From assembly GCF_010499255.1 (NCBI RefSeq), contig NZ_JAAGRN010000003.1:124001-188000 (forward strand): a DNA stretch of 64,000 nt, written 5' to 3'. This document shows positions 1 through 8,348 of this stretch, piece by piece. This DNA comes from Sheuella amnicola (lineage in GTDB: Bacteria > Pseudomonadota > Gammaproteobacteria > Burkholderiales > Burkholderiaceae_B). Both the position numbers and the translations under genes were made by a program. Under the pieces are notes generated by a model. The model had not been told where the DNA came from. It saw only the letters and a program-made list of their open reading frames with translations, and ran no database searches. The first letter of the stretch is position 1; every line of letters begins with the position of its first letter.

Positions 1-126
1 GCGCGCAACGCGTCCCCACACGGCCCGCAAGGTGTGGGTTCGGGAAACATGCCACGCATAAACCAATACAGCACCCACCAAGGCGAAGAGCGCAACATCT
101 GTCCATAGAAAAATAATTTTTGGCAT
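1..126 (-). CDS. ABC transporter permease, N-terminal fragment (DppC/YejE-like)
   Basis: An open frame starts with ATG at 126, five bases after the stop of the DppB-like permease, and runs off the left edge, so only 42 residues are visible. It begins MPKIIFLWTD and has one hydrophobic segment (about residues 9-25) followed by a basic stretch. Position and spacing fit the second inner-membrane permease of a peptide/oligopeptide ABC transporter, which normally follows the first permease. The diagnostic permease loop lies outside the window, so the family call rests on context and on the character of the N-terminus. Confidence 0.6.
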   Translation of the reverse strand, partial: MPKIIFLWTDVALFALVGAVLVYAWHVSRTHTLRAVWGRVAR

Positions 127-131
127 GATGT

Positions 132-1109
132 CTACTCGAACCTCACCCGCGGATCCGCAAGCGTGTATGAGATGTCAGCCATAATCAAACCAACGATATA
201 TAAAGCCGACCCCAAAAACACCATCGCACGTACGACCGAAAAATCTTGCGCGCCAATGGCATCAATTGTGTAACTACCCAAACCGGGAATTCCGAAAAAA
301 GACTCTGAAATCAGACTTCCCATAAAAAGCAAGGGCAGCGCAGACACCGTTCCGGTCAAAATAGGAAGCATCGCGTTGCGCAGCACATGCCTAAAAAGCA
401 CTATTCGTTCGCTCAAGCCTTTCGCACGTGCGGTACGCACATAGTCTTTACTGATCTCTTCCAGAAACAGGCTACGATAAAAACGTGCTTCAGGACCAAG
501 CCTTGCAACGATCGCAACCAAAACAGGCAGTGACAGGAACTTGATCATATCCAACCCGCCCGCAAATCCCGAATACGGTACAAGTCTCAAGACTTTCGAA
601 AACAGCCACTGTCCGGCAATGATGTAAAAAAGACTGGAGATCGACAGCATCACCACGCATAAAACGACACCCCAAAAATCAAGCCGAGTCGTTCGGAAAA
701 ATATCAACACAAGTGAAAACGACACGCTTGCAATCAATCCAAGCACAAACGTCGGCAAGGCCAAAGCCAGGCTGGGCCCCATGCGTGCGCCTATTTCCCG
801 ACTAATGTCGCGACCACCATCGGAAGAACCGAAATCAAACTTGAGCAATGGGATGGAGCGTTGATAGAAAATCGTGTCCGTGTATTTATCCAGACCTGCC
901 TTTTGATCATTGATAAAAAGCGGCTTGTCGTATCCATGTTCCACTTTCCATTTTTCGACCGCCTCGGCACTCACCCTTTGCCCGCCAATCGCCAAGCGCG
1001 CCATATCATCCGGCGTATTTACCGCGAAAAACAATATGAAGGTAAATAAATTGACCCCAATCAGGATAAGCACGCCATACATCAGGCGGCGCAAAATATA
1101 ACCCGTCAT
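132..1109 (-). CDS. Peptide ABC transporter permease (DppB family)
   Basis: This 325-residue inner-membrane protein starts MTGYILRRLMYGVLILIGVN, the typical opening of DppB/OppB permeases (short basic cytoplasmic tail, then a first helix). About six hydrophobic segments follow. The conserved cytoplasmic loop that contacts the ATPase is visible near residues 220-245 (DYVRTARAKGLSE), and the end (ADPRVRFE) is typical of the family. It would form the membrane channel with the second permease at the left edge. Its start overlaps the receptor stop by four bases (ATGA), so translation is probably coupled. The substrate (dipeptide, oligopeptide or other) cannot be read from the sequence. No ATPase gene is visible; it is presumably beyond the left edge. 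Confidence 0.9.
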   Translation of the reverse strand: MTGYILRRLMYGVLILIGVNLFTFILFFAVNTPDDMARLAIGGQRVSAEAVEKWKVEHGYDKPLFINDQKAGLDKYTDTIFYQRSIPLLKFDFGSSDGGRDISREIGARMGPSLALALPTFVLGLIASVSFSLVLIFFRTTRLDFWGVVLCVVMLSISSLFYIIAGQWLFSKVLRLVPYSGFAGGLDMIKFLSLPVLVAIVARLGPEARFYRSLFLEEISKDYVRTARAKGLSERIVLFRHVLRNAMLPILTGTVSALPLLFMGSLISESFFGIPGLGSYTIDAIGAQDFSVVRAMVFLGSALYIVGLIMADISYTLADPRVRFE

Positions 1110-3361
1110 TTCGCGTCCTCCCCGGCCACATTTCCGAAAGCGGTTCGTCGATCCTGTTTACGCAAAGTACGACCGGCCAACCAGAGCACCAACCCGATGA
1201 GCGCAACAATCAATCCAACGGGCCACCAGATCGGTGGATTCCATTCCTGGATTTTTTTTGCTCGCAATTCCGAATCGATTTTCATGTACTGCAGCGTATT
1301 GCGCACCATCTGTGTCGGCTTGGCATTTCCAACCCATTGCTGGAAGGCGCCGCCCGATTTGGGAAACACGCCGAACATCCAAGGCGCATCAACTTGAAGG
1401 ATTTCGATCATTTGCGCAATGACGCGCTCTTTTTCCGGACCATCAGGCAAGTCGCGCATTCTTTCGAATAACGCATCGTATTCGGGATTTTCGTAATTGG
1501 ATGCGTTTTCACCACCCTTACCGGCTTTTACGTTAGGGCCATAGAGCAAAAAGAGAAAGTTTTCGGCATCCGGATAGTCCGCCACCCATCCCCACATGTA
1601 CATTTGGGCAACGCCACGCGCCATCTTTTCCTGAAAACGGTTGTAATCGGTTGCCCGAATATCCATTTGAACACCCAGAAGGCTGAATTGTCTGCGCATC
1701 CAGTCCAGGGTTGGACTCGAACCACTGGCACCGCCCATCGCGTCGAAATACAGAACCAGAGGTTCGCCCGTTTTTTCATCGCGGCCGTTTGGATAGCCTG
1801 CCTGCGCAAGCAATCGTTTGGCTTGGTCCAGGGATTTACGAACAGCCTTGCCACCCTTAACGTCATAAACAACCCGGTTGATTCCAGCCTCACCCGGGAT
1901 ATAACCCAACACACCCGGCGGCACAGGGCCGTAAGCGACTTGAGCCTGGTCGTTTTCGAAAATCGCGACATACTCTTCCCAGTTAAACGCAATGCTTAAG
2001 GCCTGGCGCAGCTTTCGATTGCGAACCTGCTGCTCGGGAGTATCCCCCCGACCGACAACCGGATCCTTCCAGTTGAATCCAAAGTATTGCATCTGCGCTT
2101 CGACTGTTGTCGGCAACTGAATAGCATGTTGCGCGTACAGTGCTGCCTTTTCGGTCGAATCACCCGCCGCAACCAGCATCGCAACGCCTGTATCGCCCCG
2201 GTCGACTTGCGGGATGTCGTAATAGCCCTGGATAAACTTGCCCTGCAACGGAATGCTTTCCTTCTCCATGTTGAAGACAATGCGATCGATAAACGGCGTC
2301 ATTTTTCCGCAATCCGCAAGCAACCCTTTCTCTCGATCTCCCGGTTCGCCCTCGCATGGATAGGGTTCGCCCCTGAAATTCGGGTTACGCTCAAGTACAT
2401 GACGGCGATTCTGTATCGATTCACCCAGCATGTAAGGACCCGTCCCAACGGGCCAGTTGTTCAGGGTCAAATTTCGCCGGGCCATGCCGGGCTGGCTGTA
2501 AAACCGATCAGCTTCCCAAGGAATGGGCGCGACAAAAGTCATAGCCAGCCAGTATTTGAATTGAGGATACAACCCCTTGACTCGAATACGCAAAGTGTGC
2601 GAATCCAGTGCTTGAACGCCTGCAAAGCCCGTTTCTCGCAAATCCAGCCAAGGCACATCCCGAGTGCCAACCGGCAAATCCTTGCGCAAGGCCGCATCCA
2701 TCTCCCGCAGTCTGCTGCCATACTGTTTAAAGCCGACAATATGCTCGGCCAGCGTCGAAAAAATCGGTGACGCCACGCGAGGGCTTGCCAAACGACGCAA
2801 GGCATAAACATAGTCGTAGGCCGTCAACTCGCGTGTTCCGGTCTTCGCAAAATCCGTCATTGCGAATTTGTCTTTCAACTCCGATTCGTGAATGGGCCAA
2901 TAACTAAACTCGCCGTCCTCCTCGCGCGCAAAAACCGGATTGGGTGCGAACATGATTCCACGCTTGAGCTCAATGTCGTATACGCTTTCGGCGATATCGG
3001 CGACCGGAGCGGCCGCGGGTAACTCGCGCCCATCTTTGTCCAGAAACTTGGGCTCGGCAATCGAGGTAGCTGTCCTGGGAATCAACTCATAAGGACGCTT
3101 GAGGTAGTGATATCCGTAAAGCGGCTCATAAATGTTGTATGTATAAGGCGTCTCGTCGGTCGAGTAAGATCTTGCCGGATCCAAAAACTTGGGGGACCGC
3201 GCGGCAAATGCCGTATAAAGCACGTTCTTCTTCTCGGCTCCGGTCGGATAGGGGCTGTTGATCGCCGCATCCATCCCCTGCGGACCGCACCCCATCAGAA
3301 TGGCTGCAGAAAATACGACCGCAATCATTCGCCGACCCCGGCCCATCAGTTTGAGCTGCAT
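1106..3361 (-). CDS. Peptide ABC transporter substrate-binding lipoprotein (SBP_bac_5) with C-terminal membrane helix
   Basis: A 751-residue solute receptor of the extracellular family 5 (DppA/OppA-like) class, longer than the usual 500-600. ATG 3361 is preferred because it follows the nuclease stop at 3370 and has a GAAGAA purine run just upstream; an upstream in-frame start at 3394 would overlap the nuclease gene. The N-terminus carries basic residues, a hydrophobic stretch and a lipobox LMGC (Cys25), so it is probably lipid-anchored. The binding domain includes segments such as WVADYPDAENFLFLLYG. Near the C-terminus a hydrophobic helix (PVGLIVALIGLVLWLAG) precedes a basic tail, which would give a second membrane anchor. 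It overlaps the downstream permease by four bases. Confidence 0.87.
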   Translation of the reverse strand: MQLKLMGRGRRMIAVVFSAAILMGCGPQGMDAAINSPYPTGAEKKNVLYTAFAARSPKFLDPARSYSTDETPYTYNIYEPLYGYHYLKRPYELIPRTATSIAEPKFLDKDGRELPAAAPVADIAESVYDIELKRGIMFAPNPVFAREEDGEFSYWPIHESELKDKFAMTDFAKTGTRELTAYDYVYALRRLASPRVASPIFSTLAEHIVGFKQYGSRLREMDAALRKDLPVGTRDVPWLDLRETGFAGVQALDSHTLRIRVKGLYPQFKYWLAMTFVAPIPWEADRFYSQPGMARRNLTLNNWPVGTGPYMLGESIQNRRHVLERNPNFRGEPYPCEGEPGDREKGLLADCGKMTPFIDRIVFNMEKESIPLQGKFIQGYYDIPQVDRGDTGVAMLVAAGDSTEKAALYAQHAIQLPTTVEAQMQYFGFNWKDPVVGRGDTPEQQVRNRKLRQALSIAFNWEEYVAIFENDQAQVAYGPVPPGVLGYIPGEAGINRVVYDVKGGKAVRKSLDQAKRLLAQAGYPNGRDEKTGEPLVLYFDAMGGASGSSPTLDWMRRQFSLLGVQMDIRATDYNRFQEKMARGVAQMYMWGWVADYPDAENFLFLLYGPNVKAGKGGENASNYENPEYDALFERMRDLPDGPEKERVIAQMIEILQVDAPWMFGVFPKSGGAFQQWVGNAKPTQMVRNTLQYMKIDSELRAKKIQEWNPPIWWPVGLIVALIGLVLWLAGRTLRKQDRRTAFGNVAGEDAK

Positions 3362-3369
3362 ATTCTTCT

Positions 3370-4005
3370 TCAGCACTTTTGCTTTTGCCAGCAAACATCA
3401 CGCCAAACCCACGGCGCCACGGCATTCGGCTCGGCCCACAACCCGAGCTTTTGGGCACGCGCCTGCTTTTCCAAGTCGACCAGGCTGCGATCGCGCAAGT
3501 ATTTACCCCCACCTTGCTGATTGGCCCAAGCCATTCCCTTTTCGACCTGCAGCCTATTCGCAGTCGTCTCACCCACCGGAACATCGCATACATCACGACC
3601 GTAGCGGTCCTTTTCGTAGCAAGTCAGCGTTAAAGTCTTACCGGCCACATATTCAGCCAGATTCTTTCGCGACGCCTCGCCAAAAGGTTGACCAGGGCGC
3701 GCGCTACCGTGCGAAGTTTCGGGAGCGTCGATACTGGCCAAACGAATACGATGCGTTTCGCGATCAATCAGGATGTTGATGGTATCGCCATCAGAAACTT
3801 GAACCACTTTCCCGGTGAGCGTGAAAGTGGCGGACTTGGGTGATGCCGCCGCGGCCTGGCTCATTCCGGGGATTTCGGGATTCATGAAAAACGTGGCGAG
3901 TCCCACGATCCCCACTGCCAAAATCGCGGCCACCGGACGGGAAACGCCAGTCAAACGCAGTAGACCCGCAAGTCGGGACGTAGAAACAGGCAAGGTATTT
4001 TTCAT
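3370..4005 (-). CDS. Membrane-anchored thermonuclease (SNase family)
   Basis: A 211-residue protein with an N-terminal hydrophobic segment (about residues 24-41) and a staphylococcal-nuclease OB-fold domain from about residue 60. The active-site set of micrococcal nuclease is conserved: the DGDT motif (D72, D74), R88, D93 and E96 in IRLASIDAPE, and R137 in DRYGRDV. It should hydrolyse DNA or RNA in a calcium-dependent way on the periplasmic side. It is the first gene of a run continuing into the ABC receptor eight bases later. A nuclease at the head of a peptide-transporter operon is unusual, and a shared function is only a guess. The 89 bases upstream (4006-4094) are very AT-rich and probably hold the promoter, but I see no convincing -35/-10 pair. 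Confidence 0.88.
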   Translation of the reverse strand: MKNTLPVSTSRLAGLLRLTGVSRPVAAILAVGIVGLATFFMNPEIPGMSQAAAASPKSATFTLTGKVVQVSDGDTINILIDRETHRIRLASIDAPETSHGSARPGQPFGEASRKNLAEYVAGKTLTLTCYEKDRYGRDVCDVPVGETTANRLQVEKGMAWANQQGGGKYLRDRSLVDLEKQARAQKLGLWAEPNAVAPWVWRDVCWQKQKC

Positions 4006-4094
4006 CGATAAAAAAACCTAACTAATTGATAATTAAAAGATAATTAATATTTATACACTAATAAAAAGCCTAAAAATCCGGGCCATTTACACGA

Positions 4095-5135
4095 TCACAG
4101 CCATTTAGCCTTTCGGAAGCGATAGTACAGGTAACCGCACACACTGGTCATCAATCCGGTGATTACCCAAAAGCCATATTTCCATTTGAGTTCCGGAATG
4201 TTCTCAAAGTTCATTCCATATATGCCGGCAATCGCGGTCGGAACGGCAAGAATGGCCGCCCAGGCAGCCAAGCGGCGGGTTGTATCGGTCTGCTTTGACT
4301 GCTCGATCAGCATGCCCGCCTCAAACGCAAAGGCCAAGCCGCTGCCCAAGTTATCAAACAATCGGTCAACTCGCGACACACGATCCGACAAATCATTAAA
4401 ATGCGAGCGCGCCGCTGCACTGATCGGAGTGAAATCCAGATGCCCCAGTCTTCTGCACACTTCACCCAACGGGGCAATCGAGCTATGCATCTTCTGAAAA
4501 TCGCGCCGCATTTGATAAAGACGCTTGATGTGCAGCCCCTCAAGCCCCCGAACAATCAGCGAATGCTCCATATTGCCTACGGCTTTTTCGAACACATCAT
4601 AGGCAACGTTGTAGCGGTCGATGAGTAAATCGATTAGTTCGGCCGCGATGAAATCGCTTCCACGGGCCAACTTGTCCGGCATGCTTTCCAGCCGACGGCG
4701 CAATTCGGTATGAGGTGCCACCGCACCGCGTCTGATCGTCAGCAGAAAGTTTCGTCCGATCAGCATTTGAGTCTCACCATATACCGGCAAACCGTCCGAT
4801 GCACCGACTTCGATTGTCATGGCAACCACCAATACCACCGAGTCGTAGTCCATCACCTTGGGCAGTCGGTGCTTAGCCTGCAAATCCTCAACAACGTGAC
4901 TATCGAGACCAAGCTGTCGAGCAACCTCACCGACCATGACCGCATCCGGCTCCTTGAGCCCCACCCAGAGCAAATGATCCGGTTCGCCGGCTACCCGGGC
5001 GAGTTCATCAACTGGCACATCGCGTGCCTGTTTACCTTTTATGTAAACGCGCGATGCGACTAAAGTAGGCGTCTCACCCGACGCTTGACGGCGGGAATCG
5101 CGATTTTGAGGCGTTGCGGTCAAACTGTGCTCCAT
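4095..5135 (-). CDS. corA: CorA-type magnesium/divalent metal transporter
   Basis: A 346-residue protein with a large cytoplasmic N-terminal domain and two C-terminal membrane helices. The family signature GMN is at residues 307-309 (IYGMNFENIPELKWKYG), between the two helices. The protein ends with a short basic tail (FRKAKWL), as usual for CorA. It forms a pentameric channel for Mg2+ (also Co2+ or Ni2+ in relatives) in the inner membrane. It is a single-gene unit, divergent from the dehydrogenase at 5191 with 55 bases between the starts. Length and motif are standard, so the call is secure; the exact ion preference is not readable. Confidence 0.95.
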   Translation of the reverse strand: MEHSLTATPQNRDSRRQASGETPTLVASRVYIKGKQARDVPVDELARVAGEPDHLLWVGLKEPDAVMVGEVARQLGLDSHVVEDLQAKHRLPKVMDYDSVVLVVAMTIEVGASDGLPVYGETQMLIGRNFLLTIRRGAVAPHTELRRRLESMPDKLARGSDFIAAELIDLLIDRYNVAYDVFEKAVGNMEHSLIVRGLEGLHIKRLYQMRRDFQKMHSSIAPLGEVCRRLGHLDFTPISAAARSHFNDLSDRVSRVDRLFDNLGSGLAFAFEAGMLIEQSKQTDTTRRLAAWAAILAVPTAIAGIYGMNFENIPELKWKYGFWVITGLMTSVCGYLYYRFRKAKWL

Positions 5136-5190
5136 CTACATGTTTTAATGTGCGTACCAATATAAGACCACATCCGGGTGAAATTTGACC

Positions 5191-6138
5191 ATGCAGATCG
5201 TTTTTCTCGACAGTGACACTATCCCCGAATTATTGCAGCCCCCCGGTTGGGTCACCGACTGGGTCAATCGGCCTGCGACCGAACCAGATCCCGAACTGAT
5301 CGTCGATGTGCTGGCGCAGGCAGATATATGCATCACGAACAAGGTCAAACTCACCGCAGCAATTTTGAACAAACTCCCCAAACTCAAATTTGTCTGTGTC
5401 GCCGCGACCGGTTACGACTGCGTCGATCTCCAAGCCTGCCGCGAACAGGGGATTACGGTATCCAATGTACCCGGATACTCGAAACAAAGCGTGGCCGAAG
5501 GCGTCATCGGCTTTATCTTTTCTTTGCGTCGTGCACTTCCTTACTATCAAACGACGGCACGAAGGGCCTGGCCGCAATCCCCTCATTTCTGCGTCCACGG
5601 CACGCCGTTGCTCAATGTACGCGGTGCCACCCTGGGTATTTTTGGTCGCGGCGCAATCGGCAGCGAGGTAGGTCGGCTTGCTGAAGCACTCGGCATGAAT
5701 GTGCTGTTCGGCGAACATCGCAACCGCCACGAAATCCGACCAGGATATGTCAGATTCGAAACGCTCCTGGCCCAAAGCGACATCATTACCCTGCACTGTC
5801 CACTAACTGAAGCCACCCGCAGCATGATTGGACATGCGGAAATCGCTCGCATGAAACCCGGTGCGATGCTCATCAACACGGCGCGCGGCCCCTTGATCAA
5901 CGAGCAAGCCGTTCTGGACGCGCTTGTCAGCGGACACCTGGGCGGAGCTGCACTCGATGTCCTAAGCATCGAGCCGCCCACGAACGAGCCTGACCTTTTG
6001 CAACTCAACCATACTAATCTGATCATCACTCCCCATATAACCTGGGCAAGCGAAGATGGCGTAAGCCGGTTGATGCAAGGCATTATGCAAAACCTGAATG
6101 CGTTCGAACAGGGCCACCCAATCAACGTAGTCAGTTAA
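5191..6138 (+). CDS. D-2-hydroxyacid dehydrogenase (glycerate dehydrogenase-like)
   Basis: A 315-residue cytoplasmic NAD(P)H-dependent oxidoreductase. The nucleotide-binding fingerprint GRGAIG is at residues 152-157 (GIFGRGAIGSEVGRL). The catalytic triad of the family is visible: Arg in NTARGPLINE, Glu in DVLSIEPP and His in ITPHITWAS. The overall pattern is closest to glycerate dehydrogenase/hydroxypyruvate reductase. I take ATG 5191 as the start, with GGGTGA about nine bases upstream; an in-frame TTG two codons earlier is possible. The Bug-type receptor gene follows 61 bases later on the same strand, so the enzyme may act on an imported hydroxyacid, but the substrate is not certain. Confidence 0.9.
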   Translation: MQIVFLDSDTIPELLQPPGWVTDWVNRPATEPDPELIVDVLAQADICITNKVKLTAAILNKLPKLKFVCVAATGYDCVDLQACREQGITVSNVPGYSKQSVAEGVIGFIFSLRRALPYYQTTARRAWPQSPHFCVHGTPLLNVRGATLGIFGRGAIGSEVGRLAEALGMNVLFGEHRNRHEIRPGYVRFETLLAQSDIITLHCPLTEATRSMIGHAEIARMKPGAMLINTARGPLINEQAVLDALVSGHLGGAALDVLSIEPPTNEPDLLQLNHTNLIITPHITWASEDGVSRLMQGIMQNLNAFEQGHPINVVS

Positions 6139-6199
6139 CCTTTTTTATGTTGTGGCAACACGACCAAATCGAATCAAACTTTGAATTCAGGAGCGATCC

Positions 6200-7195
6200 G
6201 TGAACACGATTAAATCACTCATACAAAAGCTGTCCGCAGGCCTGCTGTGCAGTCTGACAATTGGAGTCGCTCACGCGCAGACAGCCCCGGCAACTCAAGA
6301 CTATCCCACCCGTCCCATCAAACTGATCGTTCCGTTTCCGGCCGGTGGGGCAACTGATATTGTGTCTCGCGCGGTCGCGCAACATCTCGGCACCGAGCTC
6401 GGCCAAAGCGTGGTTGTCGACAATCGCGCCGGAGCGGCCGGAGTGATCGGATCAGAAGCTGCAGCCAGATCCCCTGCTGATGGGTACACCCTGGTATTAA
6501 CCACCTCCAGCACTCACACGATTGGTCCACTGCTGAATAAAAACATCCCTTATTCGACAACCAAGGACTTCACGCCAATCATCTATCTGGCTTCATCGCC
6601 TCAAGTCGTCATCGTCCCATTGAGCTCACCAGCCAAATCCATGCAGGAACTCATCGACTACATTCGAAAGAATCCGGGCAAGTTGAACTTTGGTTCGGCC
6701 GGCACCGGCGGAATTCCTCATCTTTCATCCGAGCGATTCCTATCCATGACGGGCCTGAAAATGACGCACGTGCCCTACAAAGGGACTGCGCTGGCCATGC
6801 CGGACCTGATGGCAGGCCGACTTGACATGATGTTTGATTCGATCGCATCGGCGCTTCCGCATATTCGAGACGGAAAGGTGCGCGCTTTAGCGGTAACCTC
6901 GCCAACTCGCACTCCTGTCGCTCCTGATTTACCCCCTCTGTCGGAAACAGTACCGGGCTATGAATCATTGACATGGTTTGGCGTATTCGGTCCGGCCAAC
7001 TTGCCACCGACAGTTGTCACCAAACTCAATGAGGCCTTAAACAAAACCCTTAAAAATCAGGCACTTCAAGAGCAATTGGCTAAAAATGGTTTCGAAGCAG
7101 CCGGTGGTTCACCCTCCACGCTGTCTGACAAGATGGTGAAAGAAACCGCCATCTGGAAGAAAGTGATCGAGGACGGCAAAATCACCCTCGACTAA
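6200..7195 (+). CDS. Bug/TctC-family tripartite tricarboxylate transporter receptor
   Basis: A 331-residue periplasmic binding protein. It starts with GTG at 6200, preceded by a good CAGGAG ribosome site seven bases upstream. A Sec signal peptide (basic start, hydrophobic core, VAHAQ-type cleavage near residue 27) is followed by the family hallmarks: YPTRPIKLIVPFPAGGATD at the mature N-terminus, DNRAGAAGVIGSEA, and PYKGTALAMPDLMAGRLDMMFD. These proteins bind carboxylates or related small molecules, and are greatly expanded in Bordetella and relatives. No TctA/TctB membrane genes lie nearby, so it is an orphan receptor, as is common. The ligand is unknown; the adjoining hydroxyacid dehydrogenase hints at an organic acid. 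Confidence 0.93.
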   Translation: MNTIKSLIQKLSAGLLCSLTIGVAHAQTAPATQDYPTRPIKLIVPFPAGGATDIVSRAVAQHLGTELGQSVVVDNRAGAAGVIGSEAAARSPADGYTLVLTTSSTHTIGPLLNKNIPYSTTKDFTPIIYLASSPQVVIVPLSSPAKSMQELIDYIRKNPGKLNFGSAGTGGIPHLSSERFLSMTGLKMTHVPYKGTALAMPDLMAGRLDMMFDSIASALPHIRDGKVRALAVTSPTRTPVAPDLPPLSETVPGYESLTWFGVFGPANLPPTVVTKLNEALNKTLKNQALQEQLAKNGFEAAGGSPSTLSDKMVKETAIWKKVIEDGKITLD

Positions 7196-7206
7196 GCAAT
7201 TGGGGA

Positions 7207-7782
7207 TCAGGCTCGTGCCGGCAGGACCAGCTTCAGTATGAGCGAAGTCAGGTAAATCACAATTGCCGTGCCGGCCAGATCTCCGACAAACATGGGAACC
7301 AAGCCTTCGAATGGCGAAGACATCAATCCGCTGCCATATAAATAGATATTGTGCGGAATCACGTTGAATATCGCACCGACCAGTGCGAACAAACAGATTT
7401 GCCTTGGCCCCAATCCACGTAAAGTGCGGGACAGCCCTAGCCACCTGGAACAAATTTCAACAGCCACGACAGGACCAAGCGCAGACATCGTGGACAGGGC
7501 AAGCGCAGTTGAAAAGTCGACATCACTAAACAAATCGCTGGTGACCAAGGCACCAAAGAATAGTCCAAGCGCACCCACCCACTCGAAGACGAGCACCGAT
7601 AGCATGCGGATCGCAGCAGGCAGAAAAATCCAGGAAATATGGGTTGAGAACCCTATCGATGCGAAAAACACATCATTGAGCTTGAATAACAGCACCCAGC
7701 ACAAAGCAACGAAGGCGATCGCCATAAAAGACGACATCACGGAAATCCGTGCACCTTTTTCATCCCGCATGACTTGCGTCAT
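7207..7782 (-). CDS. MASE1-like integral membrane protein, function unknown
   Basis: A 191-residue protein with about six hydrophobic segments (roughly residues 15-35, 45-66, 68-84, 88-110, 125-147 and 158-186). Two stretches recall MASE1 sensory membrane domains: SWIFLPAAIRML near residue 50 and GDLAGTAIVIYL near residue 166. No output domain (kinase, GGDEF or EAL) is attached, so it would have to work alone or with a partner. An AGG ribosome site lies about six bases before ATG 7782. The winged-helix gene ends 28 bases upstream on the same strand, so the two are probably co-transcribed. I do not recognise a specific family and assign no function beyond a possible membrane sensor. Confidence 0.65.
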   Translation of the reverse strand: MTQVMRDEKGARISVMSSFMAIAFVALCWVLLFKLNDVFFASIGFSTHISWIFLPAAIRMLSVLVFEWVGALGLFFGALVTSDLFSDVDFSTALALSTMSALGPVVAVEICSRWLGLSRTLRGLGPRQICLFALVGAIFNVIPHNIYLYGSGLMSSPFEGLVPMFVGDLAGTAIVIYLTSLILKLVLPARA

Positions 7783-7810
7783 AAAGACCTGCCAGGTCGG
7801 TTAATCGTAA

Positions 7811-8185
7811 TCAGTCAGCTTTCTGGGCTCGGTCAAGCGCTTGACCCATTGTCGCAAAATACTGCGTCGCCAGCTCGGTGGGGACCACGTATTTAATGCG
7901 GCTATCGATCTTGTCCACATCAAGCGCAATCAGCCCCTTTGAGCGAAGTGTCTTAAGTCGCCTATGCGCGGTTGTTGCTGAAATGTCGCTAGATAAGCCC
8001 ATCGCTTCGAGAACACTGATCGGTTTGCCGCCATGCCAAACTGCGGCAAGCATATTGAGCAGCCGCTCTTCAACAGGATCCATAGCTGGAAAGCTGGGGA
8101 TGTCACGAATAGCCTGAATCAGATTCAGAAATCTGAGATAGGTCGTAGAGAATTTTGAGTTATTAGCCATGAAGTGATCATACAC
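7811..8185 (-). CDS. Small winged-helix (MarR-like) DNA-binding protein
   Basis: A 124-residue protein. Residues about 40-100 read as a winged helix: an N-terminal helix (VEERLLNMLAAVW), a helix-turn-helix stretch (VLEAMGLSSDISATTAHRRLKTLRSKGLI) and a wing (ALDVDKIDSRIKYVVPTE). This suggests a MarR/IclR-style regulator without a ligand domain. The start may instead be the Met at 8170, as neither start has a clear ribosome site. It lies directly upstream of the MASE1-like gene, whose expression it may control. The 163 bases beyond it (8186-8348) are AT-rich, and I see no defined element there. Confidence 0.7.
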   Translation of the reverse strand: MYDHFMANNSKFSTTYLRFLNLIQAIRDIPSFPAMDPVEERLLNMLAAVWHGGKPISVLEAMGLSSDISATTAHRRLKTLRSKGLIALDVDKIDSRIKYVVPTELATQYFATMGQALDRAQKAD

Positions 8186-8348
8186 AGGTCATCAAAAAAA
8201 GTAATTAAAACCATTTGAGTGACATGTGTTTTGATACAAGCATTTTCAAAAGCATTCAATAAAAAATCAATAAATTCAGGTAATTACGCTAAAAAACTCT
8301 CGTCTGATCAAAACATTACAATTTGGAAATAATTGCAACTTATTCAAG

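Noticed and set aside
5145-5387. Small minus-strand frame with a signal-like start between corA and the dehydrogenase
   Set aside because: Most of it lies opposite the dehydrogenase start. The hydrophobic N-terminus is the reverse of a coding region, and it has no ribosome site.
6139-6199. Short hairpin (TGTTG/CAACA) after the dehydrogenase as a terminator
   Set aside because: The stem has only five pairs with a three-base loop, and the T-run precedes the stem instead of following it.
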